In this document: piece by piece, positions 24,087-36,088 of the stretch
Layout: each line of letters begins with the position of its first letter
How positions within the stretch are numbered: the first letter of the stretch is position 1
Assembly (NCBI GenBank): GCA_027924585.1
Contig: BSBM01000608.1
Location: 6,326,501-6,390,500 of the forward strand
Length of the DNA stretch: 64,000 bases
From: Larix kaempferi
Taxonomy: Eukaryota > Streptophyta > Pinopsida > Pinales > Pinaceae
Reading direction: 5' to 3'
The notes under the pieces: model-generated
Told to the model about the DNA's origin: nothing
The model's database searches: none
Seen by the model: only the letters and a program-made list of their open reading frames with translations
Made by a program: the position numbers and the translations under genes

Positions 24087-25554
24087 TGTTAATATTTGGT
24101 TGATATTTGATCTTCAATTCTTTTTATGTCGAAACTTGAAACAATGAGACAATTCAATCACATGGAATTCATACATCCATAACACAAGATATACCCTAGG
24201 GAAAATCCTCAAAACTATGAGAACAAAAAACCACATCAATTATTCTCAGTATAATATAATGGATAGAAGAGAATGCTTTCTTTTACAACATAGCATATTT
24301 ACTTCGAAAGATAAGAGATCACTAAACACTCTTGGTGAAGATACAAAAGTAATAGAGAAGAGAGATCAATCGGAGAAATACCTTGTCTTCAATAATAATA
24401 TCCTTCACACAAAGAGAATCTCCTTTGCTTCGAAGGAGAAGAGAATTCGCATCACAGTGGATTCACCAATCCAGTATAACATATTTATACATTCTTATAT
24501 TCTATTTTTATTTTCTAACTTCAAGATGAACTCGCCTTCAAATTGGATGTATCAATCTTGCATGCATAGGTTTGCCCCACTTCTAATGCAATGCTTTATC
24601 TCATTGAGTTGTCACTTAGGATGAACTCGCCTCTTAACTAAAAGATTGCCAACTTAGTTAGGTGGCTAACTTAAGTGTCGTCATTTAGTTAACTATATAT
24701 TCTTTGTTGTCACTTAGTTAACTATCTTTAACTGATTCTCCTTGATTTACTGAAGTGTTGTCTTTTAGTTTAACTAAAGTGAAAACACTTTAGATAACTA
24801 GTGTTTCTTATTTAACACTAAGTTAACTGAAATCATGTTCATTGATTTACTTGAAGTGAACACTCTGAGTTCTTTAGTTAACTAAGTCATATATTTAACT
24901 AATGCTTTAACGGAAGCATTGATTGAGGCATACATTGATACTTAACTAAAGCTTTAACAATTCAAGTTCTCTTTAATTAGCTGAAGTGTCTGCATGGGAA
25001 ATTTTGAATTCTCTTGATCTCTATGCTTTATATTTTATTTCTTTATCTCTTACTGCATGGTCAATATGTGCCAACTTTAATAATCCATCACATTACATTA
25101 TACTAAGAAGAATTATCAGGTGTTGTGATCATATTATATTATTCCGGACCAAATGATCATATGCTAAAGTAATTCACTTTAGAGGTGATCAATATCTAAA
25201 GGATACTTAATAGAAAATGGTGATCATAGTTAATAATACATCACATGGTATTAAATTCTTTTAACAAGTAAAGCATGACCTATATAAGAAAGGTCCACCT
25301 CTATACGGGAGGTCCATCCCATGGATACCTTTACATGGAAGGTTCACATGAGAATCATGGCTTGACATGACACACAAGTCTGGAGCCTTGTCCAACAATA
25401 CTTTACAACATCATTAATTTGATCAATTACCTCTATATGAGAGGAATAACCTTTACACAGAATGCAATCAAAGTGCTCACCTCTATATGGGAGTATCAAT
25501 GTTGGCTACACAAGATTGGTTTGGAGAATGTCTCCCGATGTTTTATATTTAACA
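24087..25554 (-). repeat. 5' LTR of element E
   Basis: This 1468-bp LTR begins TGTTAATATTTGG and ends TATATTTAACA. A minus-strand TATA box (tataaata) lies at 24482-24489, the likely promoter. It is uninterrupted and gives the empty site for D2. Confidence 0.9.
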
Positions 25555-25910
25555 TATGTAACATAAAATTTATGGATAAAAACAAAAGTAAACATATTAT
25601 TTTAAATAAACAATATAAAATAGTTTATTTAAAATAATATTTTTTTAAATATTTGGCTTGATATCAATATGGCAATGGAAATTTGGCAATTTCGAAGGAT
25701 GCTAAAACAAATGCAATACTTCATCAAAATGAAAATTTCGAAATGATGGAAACCTGTGATGCTGCTAGAAATAAGTTAAAACATGGATGAGGATACAAGA
25801 ATAGTGCCCATTTTATAGATCTACACATTAAAAATTTGAATAAAGTGTCGCAAAATCTTAAAACTAGGCCAAAAATGAGAAAATTTGACAGGTAGATTTG
25901 GGTGCTAACA

Positions 25911-28194
25911 TTGTCTCCAACTAGGGATAGTGACCTCCCTGTGAGGCACTAAGAACCGAAGATCCATGCCTGATTCTTATGCCCCTATATCCTGCGAATC
26001 CTCTTCTTACTGAAAAAAACCATTCTGCAATTGAAATCTGAGAATCCACAACTTTGTACAGTGCCTAATCCATTGGGTGATGGAGTCGTAGCTCAACCAA
26101 TCTATCACACGCCAGATCAAGATGAAAACTCAAATTGCTAAAAAAAAAACTGCAAAGTGATCTACAAACTTAAGCCAACATGCTCGAATATCGAGATTAT
26201 TTATGTACACTCCTACTTCTAACCGACTAGACTCTACTTAATCATATGTAGTTCCATTTCCAATGAAACCATGCAATCATTTGACTAATAAAATGATTGT
26301 CTTGAATGCAACCACAAAAAGTACATAAGATTTGTAGCAGAAATTTTATTGGCAACTCATACTTACAATTGAAAATGGATTGCACTATAATATCCCTAGA
26401 TTAGATTCAGAGAATATTAATTAATAACCAATATTTGAATTGGAAATTTTTAACAATGACTGTGAACTAGTTATTAAAACTAGTGTTGAGGTAACTAGTC
26501 CTAGTCTTAGCTAAACCCACCCAACTTCACAATTGGACTCTCTTGGATTTGATTAGAGTGGGGGAAAGGGTTAAGCAACAAACAGTGGGGATAAGCTTTC
26601 TTAAGAATCCCTTGCACTACGTACTGGGAACTTTTATGTTTCAAAATCAATTATCGTTGAAGTCTACTCCAAGGCTTCCTGGGTACACCGACAACATATG
26701 AAAACTAGATCCTTTACAAAAGATTTGCATGCAATAAGAAGGTTCCTGGCCTATGAATAAGTCCCAATCTAACTTCACACAAAGGATCTTGAGGATTTGG
26801 GGATGTTTGACTGAGTTTGGGATGACTTGGGAGAAGTTAGGCAATTCAAGACTACTGGGGAGCATGTCCTTCAAGATGACCAAAACACGGTATGACCTGC
26901 ACTAAATTTATTTTTGAGACTTGGAAATGGTTCAAGGATGTATTATGGACCTGCCACACTATGAAAAATAGTTCCACGTAACTCCTCCTATGAAAGTTTT
27001 AGTGAAACTAGCTAGTTTTCTATGCAAACAGAGAAAGACTTGAGACATTGAAGTACAAGTACTATTGAAGCTCACTAATTCATACTCAGAATAAATATAA
27101 AAGATCATAATATGTATTTAGCAGCAAAAAACATCCATTTGTATCTTTATAGCATTAAATGAATCATACAAGTTCCAATTCTAACATATAGCTTACAATG
27201 TGTAAGAACTAAGTTCATGCAATCAAGAATCTATGATGGAAGGTTAGAAACCATTGGATCATGCCTAGGAATAGAGAATGGAATTATAATAACTCATTGA
27301 AGGCGCGCCCAACATCTGAATATTCTTACAAGATCGAAATCCCTCCAAATGTTCTCCTTCTCTAAGTGAATCTCATCAAACCACGTCAAATCTTCCAGAA
27401 TATCTGCATCAACTATGAAGGATCTATCTCTTCATGAAATGGGATGGATCAGACCTGAAAAATCAGTCATCAATGGTTGCACTGAATCATATGGAGAATA
27501 TTGGAACAATAACTATGGGGCACATCTCCCACGGGTGGCTAAGGGATCATCTCCAAAGCCTAGAGAAGCACTGAGCTTTCTCAATCATAAACATAGACTA
27601 TCCAAAGATGTGAAAGTGGTGTGCCCTCCTTTTATAGACTAGGTGACTTATTTAGCAAGTTAAGTTTCTATTGGACCTCCTTGGCCTTATCCAATGCGCC
27701 TTCCTTGACTGAGTTGGAACTTTCCTGCTTTTCACACTGACTAGCTTTCTTCCTTTTGGAAACTGTGCCCACCTTGCCTTCCTGATGTTTCCTACTTTTC
27801 ACAAATGACTAGATTTTATTCCTTTTGGAAACTGTGCCCTCCTTTCTTTCCTAATGTTTCTTGCTTTTCACAACTGACTGCTTTTCCGAACTTTCCTTCT
27901 TTGTGCACTTGCCCTCTTTTCCCTACTTTCTACTTTTCCTTCATTTTTCTAGTTTCCTCTTTTGTGTGACAACTCATAGGGCTAGCCTTCTTTCCTTATG
28001 CGCCATCATGGTCCTTTTGATCCTATCCAACTCATCTTTAATTTAATAACAAATTAATTATTCCAAAATATTAAATAGTATCATTAATTTAATTTATCTT
28101 AAACAACTCTACCCACATTTATTCCTAGTTAATTTAATTTCCTAGGGTAATTGGCCAATTTTATCCCTCTTATTAATTAGTTCATTGATTTTCA
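25911..28194 (-). other. G: internal region without pol
   Basis: Between gag and the 3' LTR of G, where protease, RT, RNase H and integrase would lie, I find no motif of any of them in six frames. Around 27650-28000 there is a CT-rich block with repeated ccttttggaaactgtgccc. The minus-strand frame at 26647-26883 is unrecognised. Confidence 0.6.
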
Positions 28195-29399
28195 CTAGGA
28201 TCCATGGGGGTTTGATGGGTCATTGGATGCTTCCTGGTGCTGAAAAAATGGGAACATGGAATGCACACCAAAAGCTGCAACCTTAGGGACTTTTTGAAAA
28301 ACCGTCTCCATCCATAAGACCATTGGATCATGATACTCATGAGAGAAATCCATCTGATCTGAAAGACAAAATTGTTGCTGCATAAAATCTACTCTATTAG
28401 CAAAGCTATTATCCACTTGTTCTCTTGAAAAGAGTGCATGAATATCATTGTTTTATAACAATGAACAACAACATCTTGGATAGGTTGATCTCCTTCATCA
28501 ACTTCTCCAACATCAGATTCATACTCATTAAAGAAATCTTGATGTTACAAAAATCAATGCAAAATGGGATAGACAAGTGCTCTTCTTCATCAGTATATTC
28601 ATCATAAATAGGTTGGTCTTCATCAACATTTGAAACAACAGATATATCTATGCATCTATAGCCATGTAATCATCATTACTATCATCAAGCTCATGATATT
28701 CATCAAAAATAAGTGAGCCATAAGCTTTCACATCTTGCAAAGAATGATGATCTAAAACAATGTCTTGTCACAACTCTTGAACATTGTGCATTTCATTATG
28801 ATCCAACACAACAAACTCTTCATGAATATGATGATGCACATGTAATTATTTATCTTGATCATAATCAACCATAGATTTTGTAAAAGATACACGTTGGGCT
28901 AATTCTAAAATAGTTTTCTCATAATTTGTTTGGCATCCTTCACTAGTTTCTTCACAATGGTTATTTGAAAAATATAAAGGAGATTCATCATAAAACTTAA
29001 CCTTCTCATTAGTGTTAGTAGATCCTTCAATCTTCTTACAACAGTATTCCAAAAGAAATTTAGCTGAGAAAATAAACTTACAATTTTTTTGAAAACACGC
29101 ATGAAATTCTTGTAATGAAGAAATACTAGCAGCATGGAAAGAGTGGTACCATCATCGAGCATCACCTTCCAAAGAGTACATAAACATATTCATCAGGATG
29201 TCCTCATGATATAGATTGATTTGATCCATACATCGATGAAACTGACTGAGATGTTGTGCAGGATCATCCTGCTTCCTTTCTTTGAATCTAGGAAGAAAAT
29301 CACCCCATTCCTCCATAGCAAGAACATCATTTGGATAGCTAGGAATTTCGGGGAAATCGAGTGGAGAAAATCTCTAAGCTAGAAGAGAAGAAAATTCCG
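28195..29399 (-). pseudogene. G: gypsy-type gag relic (Retrotrans_gag)
   Basis: On the minus strand the core reads DDPAQHLSQFHRCMDQINLY, MFMYSLEGDAR, a stop, then WYHSFHAASISSLQEFHA. This matches the capsid-type Retrotrans_gag pattern (ARxWYxSLPxxSIxSWxEF). The frame continues with an acidic linker and a tail (HEYHDPMVLWMETVFQKVPK) down to a stop at 28195. Stops lie near the start (LA*RFSPLD), at DAR*WY and in the linker, with at least one frameshift. This is the only protein remnant of G. Gag would form the virus-like particle in which cDNA is made. Confidence 0.75.
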
Positions 29400-29553
29400 T
29401 TGACATTCAGAAAATGTGGAGTCACCACTTGATTCATTGATGGAGACACTAGGTGGAAGTTTGTAGTCTAGATTCAATGCCAATTTTTTGTCCACCATCA
29501 AAACCTGGATCTAATCATCAAATTTTACCCAAGGAAGATAACTTTGATTCTTT

Positions 29554-29573
29554 GCTCCCCGGAAATGGTGCCA
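29554..29573 (-). other. Primer binding site of element G
   Basis: The minus strand reads TGGCACCATTTCCGGGGAGC five bases inside the 5' LTR. It resembles the TGGCGCCGTTGCCGGGGA site used by Tat/Athila-type gypsy elements, with C-to-T-type changes. Confidence 0.7.
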
Positions 29574-31429
29574 TAAGATGTTAGGGCTAGAAGTTGTCTC
29601 TTGACTGCTAGAGAGGCAAGCCTAGCACATCTTGGTTTAAGAATAGTTGTTATGATGATTTTGTTTTAAAATAATGAGTTGGATCATACCAAAGCTCAGA
29701 AACATGGGTCAGATATCAAACTATAGACAATCCACATGCAATATATCATCAATTCAAAGGAATACTTGTTATAAGTTGATTACATAAGGAAATTCCAATT
29801 CGTAATAGTGTTAAAACTGAGACATCATATAAGAACACAAACCTCCAGTTTCAGGCAATATACACTAAACATTAATGCTATCAAATTTGAAACAAATAAG
29901 GCAACCAGTAAAGTGCAAAGGCTAATTCTATATCCAAAGAAGAAAGTATAACTCACAGCAAGGATTGATCTCTAAGCATGCAAATATAACTAAATGAAAA
30001 TCCTATCTTTACATAATATTTAGAAATCCTCTATGACTTCCAAAAAATTTAACCCTCTGCTTCTCGAAGGAAAAAATCCCCTTACATCTCTATTTTCTCA
30101 TATTTATAACATAGAGGGTTGTTTCCTTTACAGTTATAACAATCATTTACATTAAATGGGATCAAAGACCTTTTTTGCCCAAAATAGATTAACAAGAAGG
30201 TGTACGGTAACTCAAAAAATTGAGAATCAGTTGTAGACCCCTGTTTTTGTGGAGATTGTTTTGAACAAGCTTGAATTGGCTCTTTCCTTCGACTATCTTT
30301 GAATGTTGATGATAACACGTGTAAGGTATGTTGATTATGCCCTAGGAAAGCCTCAGAAACTACCAGATAATATGATACCTTTGGATTTAGGGTAGCATTT
30401 ATCTCAAATAAATTATATCTTCAAATCTGAAATTGACACCTTGAAAACTCGTAACTGTCAGGTGCTTTGTAAAATCCTTCATAGTTGGCGAAATGCTGAA
30501 AAATAGGCTTTGAACCGCCACCTATAGTTCCCAAATCGTTTCACATGTGTAAATTATGAAAGAGCATTTTGTAATTTGGCCGGTTCCTGAAGTGGGTTTT
30601 TAACCTTACGGTTTGGTCAGAATCCATTCTGAAAGCTGATGCCTAAAACAATCACCTACAAGAAGTTTCATAGCGCAACGCCACATAAGTGTGTATAAAT
30701 TCTTGCATCATTATTTTGCTATGAATCGTGCCATAGGGATTCTAAAATACCTCATGACCTTCGTCATTTAGAAACTGGTCTTGGAAGTGACATTGACCTC
30801 TTTAAGTTCTCTGACTTCCTTCTTATCAAACATTTTGATGCAGCTACAAATTTCACAGTGATGGTTCTTGGACAGTCTTTAACACTAGTTTTATTTCGGT
30901 GTGAGCATGAACGCGCAACACTCATTTGGAATTTTCATTGATTGTTACCTTTAAGAATTACTTGCTGCCTGGATTCTTGAGCGATTAGCAATTGGCATAT
31001 TCATTTGCATTAGGGAAGTTATCCCACATGCACAAAAGAATAAGGTTAAGATCGTTTATATTGCTAAACATTGGATCTTCATCTTGATGTCTTGTGTAAA
31101 ACTATGGACACGTATGTGATCTATTACCTTGATGGAATTTGGAACTTGGATAGGTTTTGGGTTTAAGTTTTAAGTTTTTATTTTATAAACGAATATCTAT
31201 TTTTTAATTACTTTTCATAATATTTTATTTTATGAAACAACATGGATTTTTATATTTTATTTTATGAACCGACATTAATTTTTTAATTAATGTTTTCTAT
31301 ATTTTTTTATGTTGTTTTGATTTCCATTATATAGCCATTGATTTAGAAGGTGTTTTTCAAATGAAAATACACATCCTTACAAAATATATATTAATGGCCG
31401 ACTTAATATATCATAATATATATTACTTT

Positions 31430-31960
31430 TTACATTTTATTACTTTTTACAAATGTTACATGTTACATTTTTTTTCCAGCCGAAATGTTACATGTTACAT
31501 CCCTCATACTATTACTTTTTTACATTTTATTATATTCAAAAAATGTTGCATGTTATATCCGTTACATGTTACAAGATCTCCCCCATAGTATTACTTTTTA
31601 TTTTTACATTTTATTATATTCGACAGTTACATGTTACATCTGTTACATGTAACAAGATCTCCCCCATACTTTTTACAAATGTTACATGTTACATCCTTCA
31701 TACTATTACTTTTTACATTTGATTAAATATTCTAAAAACGTTACATGTTACATCCGTTACATGTTAAAGATCTCCTCCATACTATCCCTCATATTATCAC
31801 TTTTTACGTTTTATTAGATGTAACACTACATTTTTACATTTTATTAGATGTAACGCTACATCACACACGTTAGAATATCTCTCTCATATTATCACTTTTT
31901 GCGTTTTATTAGATATAATGCTACATCACACATGTTAGAAGATCTCCCTCATACTCGGCT
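31430..31960. repeat. AT-rich tandem repeat with GTTACATGTTACA words
   Basis: At least five imperfect units of about 75-110 bp contain gttacatgttacatcc, agatctcccccatac and ttttacattttattatattc. Some carry the palindrome gttacatgtaac. The block is absent from the other LTR of G, so it expanded in one copy or was lost from the other. Confidence 0.8.
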
Positions 31961-31974
31961 GTAGAGCACCTCTC

Positions 31975-32330
31975 GACACAATAAACAATATAAAATAGTT
32001 TATTTAAAATAATATTTTTAAAAATATTTTTATATACCAAATATAACTTAAGCTCAAGTAAGATTTAAGATTTTATGCTTATGTAACATAAAAGTTATGA
32101 ATGAAACAAAAGTAAACATATTGTTTTAAATAAACAATATAAAATAGTTTATTTAAAATAATATTTTTTGAAATATTTTTAAATACCAATTATAACTTAA
32201 GCTCACGTAAGATTTTATGCTTATGTAACATAAAAGTTATGGATGAAAACAAAAGTAAACATATCGTTTTAAATAAACAATATAAAATAGCTTATTTAAA
32301 ATAATATTTTTTTAAATATTTGGCTTGATA
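31975..32330. repeat. Three-copy tandem repeat at the edge of the G LTR
   Basis: The block aaataaacaatataaaatag, followed by tttatttaaaataatatttt and ataacttaagctcacgtaag, occurs three times about 130-140 bp apart. The left LTR of G has it once. Confidence 0.85.
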
Positions 32331-32577
32331 TCAATATGGAAAGAAAAATTTGGCAATTTTAAAGGAGGTTAAAACAAACGCGAGACTTCATCAAAATGAC
32401 ATTTTCGAAATGATGGAAACCTTTGGCACTGCTAGCAATAAGTTAGACCATGGACGAGGATACAAGAATAATGCCCATTTTGCAGAGCTACACATTAAAA
32501 ATTTGAAGAAAGCTTTGCAGAATTTTAAAACTAGGTTAAAAATGAGAAAATTTGATAGGTAGATTTGGCTGCTAACA

Positions 32578-33403
32578 GGTACCAATTTAGATTGGTTATG
32601 ACCTTAAAAATATATTATTATTATTAATATTATCTGAATTTAGAGAAAAAATCATATAAACTAGGCTGATCACTGAAATTACAACCAAATGCAGAAAGCC
32701 TTAATCAATAAGGGATGTCTCTGTGATCGACTTCCATATGACCGAGGGTAGACAAGGAAGATATTGGTTCAGGTGCACAAAGCATGAGAATCCTTCACAT
32801 GAATCCATTGGCATTATCCTCACGTAGATCCTGACTTGGCATTGTTCAGATTATAGGTTACACTGATCGATTCTGGGATTGAGAAACACTCTACTTGACA
32901 CTGTTCTGGTAATAGTTCTTATGATTCAAAGGCCAGTAACTCTTGTTTCGCTCCTCGGAGATGATCTCCTCCATTGCTTTAAACCTATAATTGCAAATTT
33001 TGAAACTGAGATAAACATAAGTCTATGAGAAGAAATTGATTTTAAATTTTGAAAATTGCACTTTTTCTTATTAGTCTAAAATAAAAATATAGCTACACAA
33101 CTTTTTAAAAGTACTTCAAACAACAAAACAATTTTAAATAATTTAAAAAAATATAAAGTAACTAGTTGAAAAAAATATATATTTAAAAAAATGATTAACT
33201 TGGGTAGGGAAGAGATTCACTTTGGTGAACGGGGACCAGAAGTAGAAATAGAAGTTGTCACATCACATACCCAAAAGTGGGGTAGAAATAAATATATAAA
33301 TATTTTTATATTAACCAAATACTGCACCAAATTGAGTCTTATGACTACTGGGCCACCACAATTCATAAACAACTTACTTAGGTAAGTTTGTTCATAACTG
33401 GAG

Positions 33404-33439
<36 letters not shown>

Positions 33440-33847
33440 CAAGCAGTCATGTCCCTGACAAATCCCGCAGTGTTTTGACATTAAAGTATATATGAATCCT
33501 TCAAATAGCTTGCAATGACCTAACCACATGTGCATGCACTGCATCAACTCAACCCCAATAAACGGCCTCTGTAGCAGAATCACACAGCCAGCAGTACCCA
33601 CATATTCCATCAAACATCCTCGACTAAGCATTCTTCACATCCTCACCTGCACAATAAAGGGTGATTCAAATATCAACTTCACCCGTAGTGAATTTAAACC
33701 ACCAAGCCCACCCAGTGCAATTAATGGAAGCCAAAAAATTAAATTCATCAAATATCCCATTACTCATCAAAGGCAATTATTAAACACATCAAAGGCATCC
33801 ATTAAACTATTTGAAAGCACAAAGATCAACAAATACATTCTCATTAA
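32578..33847. other. Unassigned sequence with an A30 tract
   Basis: I find no domain in the short frames. A run of about 30 A at 33404-33433 could be the tail of a retroposed sequence or a simple microsatellite. Nothing upstream resembles a LINE or a processed gene. The stretch ends at attaa, the duplication of element P. Confidence 0.5.
33404..33433. repeat. Poly(A) tract, about 30 bases
   Basis: An uninterrupted A run on the plus strand. Confidence 0.95.
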
Positions 33848-34040
33848 TGCAACAGAAAAACTAGGACACGAGATCCATATTTGAATAAAAAATATATTAT
33901 TGAATTGATAAGATGCTTAAAGCTTTACAAGAGCTTTCCTTTTATAAGGTTTGAGCATTCTTAAGAAGGGTTACGTCCCTTCAATTAAACTAATTAATAA
34001 TTTACTGATTAATTTAATACAATATTTAATATTCATAGCA
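33848..34040 (-). repeat. 3' LTR of element P
   Basis: It runs TGCAACAG...ATAGCA and is identical to the right LTR except for four bases. At 34041-34055 just inside it the minus strand reads aaagggagtggcaa, the polypurine tract. Confidence 0.95.
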
Positions 34041-34069
34041 TTGCCACTCCCTTTTAAAGAGATTTGTCC

Positions 34070-34414
34070 TCAAAGCAATGGTAATGAGGGATGTAACTGT
34101 CGAAATTGTTCTGATTCCCATGTTGCATCTTCTTCGGGAAGATTTTTCCATTTTATGAGGTATTCTTTAATGACTCGCGTTCTTAATCTCTTCTCTTTAG
34201 TAGCAATGATAGATTCTGGCTTGAATATAATTCTTCCTTCTTCATCTAATAAGGGAAGTATTGTTTGTGCCTTCTGGTGTTGACCTATCATCTTTTTCAA
34301 ACATGAAACATGAAAAACATTGTGGATGCGACTTGTAGTTGGCAATTCCAATGCATATGCCACCTGACTAATCTTATTATTGATTTGATATGGGCCATAA
34401 AAATGTGGAGCCAA
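34070..34414 (-). pseudogene. P: integrase C-terminus with chromodomain
   Basis: After the GPY-type module (LAPHFYGPYQI) and a linker (VFHVSCLKKMIGQ) comes a chromodomain-like end: RVIKEYLIKWKNLPEEDATW, then ES. Chromodomains of this type steer chromovirus integration to marked chromatin. The reading frame joins the integrase once the TGA at 34496 is ignored. Confidence 0.88.
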
Positions 34415-34495
34415 TTTATTTTTTCCACCTTGTTTAAGTGATAATTGTTTATAGGGTTGTAGTCTTACAAATACCCAATCTCCAACTTCAAATTC

Positions 34496-35503
34496 TCATT
34501 TTGTTCGGTGTCGATCTTCTTGTTGTCTCATTCTATTCCTGGCAGTATTCAAATTCTCCTTAAGTACTTGGGCAACCTTTTGGTTTTCTTCTAAATGGTC
34601 ATTTACTGATGTGACCCTTGCTTGGTTGGTAATGAAATCCTTCCATTTTGGGGGTTCATATCCATATAGGGCTTGAAATGGTGTCATTATTGTAGATGTA
34701 TGATAAGTATAATTATACCACCATTCCGCAAGATGTAGCCATTGGAACCATTTATTTTGCTTATCAGTTACAAAACAACGGAGGTAGGTTTCTAAGCATT
34801 TATTGACAACTTCTGTCTGTCCATCTGTTTGGGGATGATAAGCTGAGCTCATGTTAAGAGACGTTCCAATTTGCTTGCAAAACTCTCTCCAAAAGTTCCC
34901 TTTAAACTTGGCATCCCTATCACTTACTATAATCTTCGGAAAACCATGTAATTTGTAGACATTTTTACAAAAAGCTTCGGTTGTTTCTTTTACTGAATCA
35001 GTTTTCTTCACTCCAACAAAATGTGCATATTTGGTTAGCCTGTCTACCACAACTAGTATTTTGTCTTTTCCATCTGATATGGGTAGACCTTCAATGAAAT
35101 CCATTGAAATTTCCTCCCATTTTTTATTTGGAATATGTAACGGATGGAGTAACCCCGGACTTGAGATATTCTCAGTTTTATTCCACTGACAAATGTCACA
35201 ATCTGCAACATACTTGTGAATGTCGGCATACATACCCTTCCAAAAGAATGATTGCCTTGCATTATAGTAGGTTTTAAAAAATCCTACATGACCAGCGTTA
35301 AAAAATCCTTCATGACCAGTGGCTGGGCAGTCATGTGACTCTTTAAGTGCCTTGATCTTAAAACTGGAATTGGAACTTAAGTAAATACGTCCTTTGTACC
35401 ATAAGAGATCATTCTTCCATTCAAACTTCGGATACTGATTTATGTTGTTAATTATGGAACAAACCTCTGAATTCTTGGCATATTCCTTACAAATTTCGTC
35501 CAA
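34496..35503 (-). pseudogene. P: integrase
   Basis: The zinc-binding HHCC region ends in CDICQWNK. The DDE core is intact: ISMDFIEGLP (D), IIVSDRDAKFKG (D) and HPQTDGQTEVVN (E). In the zinc region GHEGFFNA is followed by GHVGFFKT, an 8-residue tandem duplication from a 24-bp repeat at about 35277-35330; relatives have this block once. Confidence 0.92.
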
Positions 35504-35506
35504 AAA

Positions 35507-36088
35507 TTATGGGATCACCATGGATACGGCGTAGACTTGTATCTCTTCATCTTTCCTTGATAAAGCATCATCTACTACATTGTCCTTCCCCCTTTTATGT
35601 AGGATCTCCATATCGAAGGTAGAGATTTTCTCTATCCACTTTTGTTGTTCGGTTGTTAATATCTTCTGCTGTAATAAGCGTTGTAGACTATTATGATCTG
35701 TTCGGATTAGGAATTTACTTCCCAAAAGGTATTGTCGCCATTTAGTTAATGCATGCATGATGGCAAGCATTTCCTTGTTGTATGTAGACTATAGGTATTC
35801 TCTTTTGTTTAACTTCCTTCTTTCAAAAGCGATTGGATGACCTTCTTGCATTAGCACAACTCCTATCCCAAATCCTGAAGCATCACATTCAATTACGAAT
35901 GGTTTTGCAAAATCAGGTGTTGCCAAAACGGGAGTTGAAGACATAATTTGTTTCAACGTTTCAAAGCATCTTCTTGCTTCATCATCCCATTGAAAAGAAT
36001 TTCTTTTTAGGAGATTTGTTAGTGGGGCAGTGACATGTGCATAGTTCCTAATGAACCTTCAATAGTAACCTATTAATCCCAAAAATCC
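35507..36088 (-). pseudogene. P: RT thumb/connection and RNase H
   Basis: Between the RT stop and 35507 the frame gives the thumb region and then RNase H: FVIECDASGFGIGVVL (catalytic Asp), the conserved Glu in YNKEMLAIMHAL, RTDHNSLQRLL (Asp), and the terminal DNVVDDALSRK. Stops lie at 36059 and 35789. Usual gypsy has NxxADALSR; here VVDDALSRK. Confidence 0.88.

Larger units (their letters stand above)
11466..25554 (-). mobile_element. Element E: degenerate Ty1/copia retrotransposon carrying D2, F and D3
   Basis: Perfect 5-bp duplications tatgt flank the element (11461-11465 and 25555-25559). It sits in the left LTR of G; the empty site is readable in G's right LTR (gcttatgtaacataaaagtt). LTRs of about 1.4-1.5 kb start TGTTAATATTTGG and end TATTTAACA. 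Order on the minus strand from the right: LTR, primer site, very long leader, gag, protease, integrase, RT, RNase H, purine tract, LTR. This is the copia order. Every domain is broken by stops, frameshifts or insertions. In the first 330 bases the LTRs differ at roughly 20 positions plus a small indel, so E looks older than A, B, C and P. Confidence 0.9.
8134..25910 (-). repeat. 3' LTR of element G, split by inserts D1 and E
   Basis: After removing D1 (8760-10369) and E (11466-25554) with their target duplications, about 2.07 kb remains. It aligns along its length with the right LTR at 29579-32577. Matching landmarks include gctagaagttgtctct near the start, aactcaaaaaat at about 10380 and about 30210, and ctgctagaaataagtt near the end. 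The remaining LTR is about 0.93 kb shorter than its partner because the expanded block at about 31.17-32.04 kb is absent. Confidence 0.85.
8134..32577 (-). mobile_element. Element G: long-LTR, gag-only gypsy-like retrotransposon with nested inserts
   Basis: The ends are TGTTAG...CTAACA. The flanks are ggtat on the left and ggtac on the right, a 5-bp target duplication with one change. The two LTRs are homologous: 8134-25910, interrupted by D1 and E, and 29579-32577. The 5' LTR is on the right, because a primer site related to TGGCGCCGTTGCCGGGGA lies just inside it on the minus strand. Internal sequence of about 3.67 kb (25911-29578) contains a degenerate gag but no protease, RT, RNase H or integrase that I can find. 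This fits a non-autonomous element of the kind called TR-GAG, related by primer site and gag to the Tat/Athila side of Ty3/gypsy. The lineage assignment is inference. Confidence 0.8.
29579..32577 (-). repeat. 5' LTR of element G (about 3.0 kb)
   Basis: It begins TGTTAGGGCTAG and ends GCTGCTAACA. A minus-strand TATA box (tataaata) is at 30111-30118, with the same sequence at about 8650 in the other LTR. This copy is longer than its partner because of the repeat blocks at about 31.4-32.3 kb. It shows the empty sites for D1 and E. Confidence 0.85.

Noticed and set aside
33404-33433. A30 run as the tail of a processed pseudogene or LINE
   Set aside because: No upstream coding relic, no second-strand RT motif and no flanking duplication found; kept only as a simple repeat.
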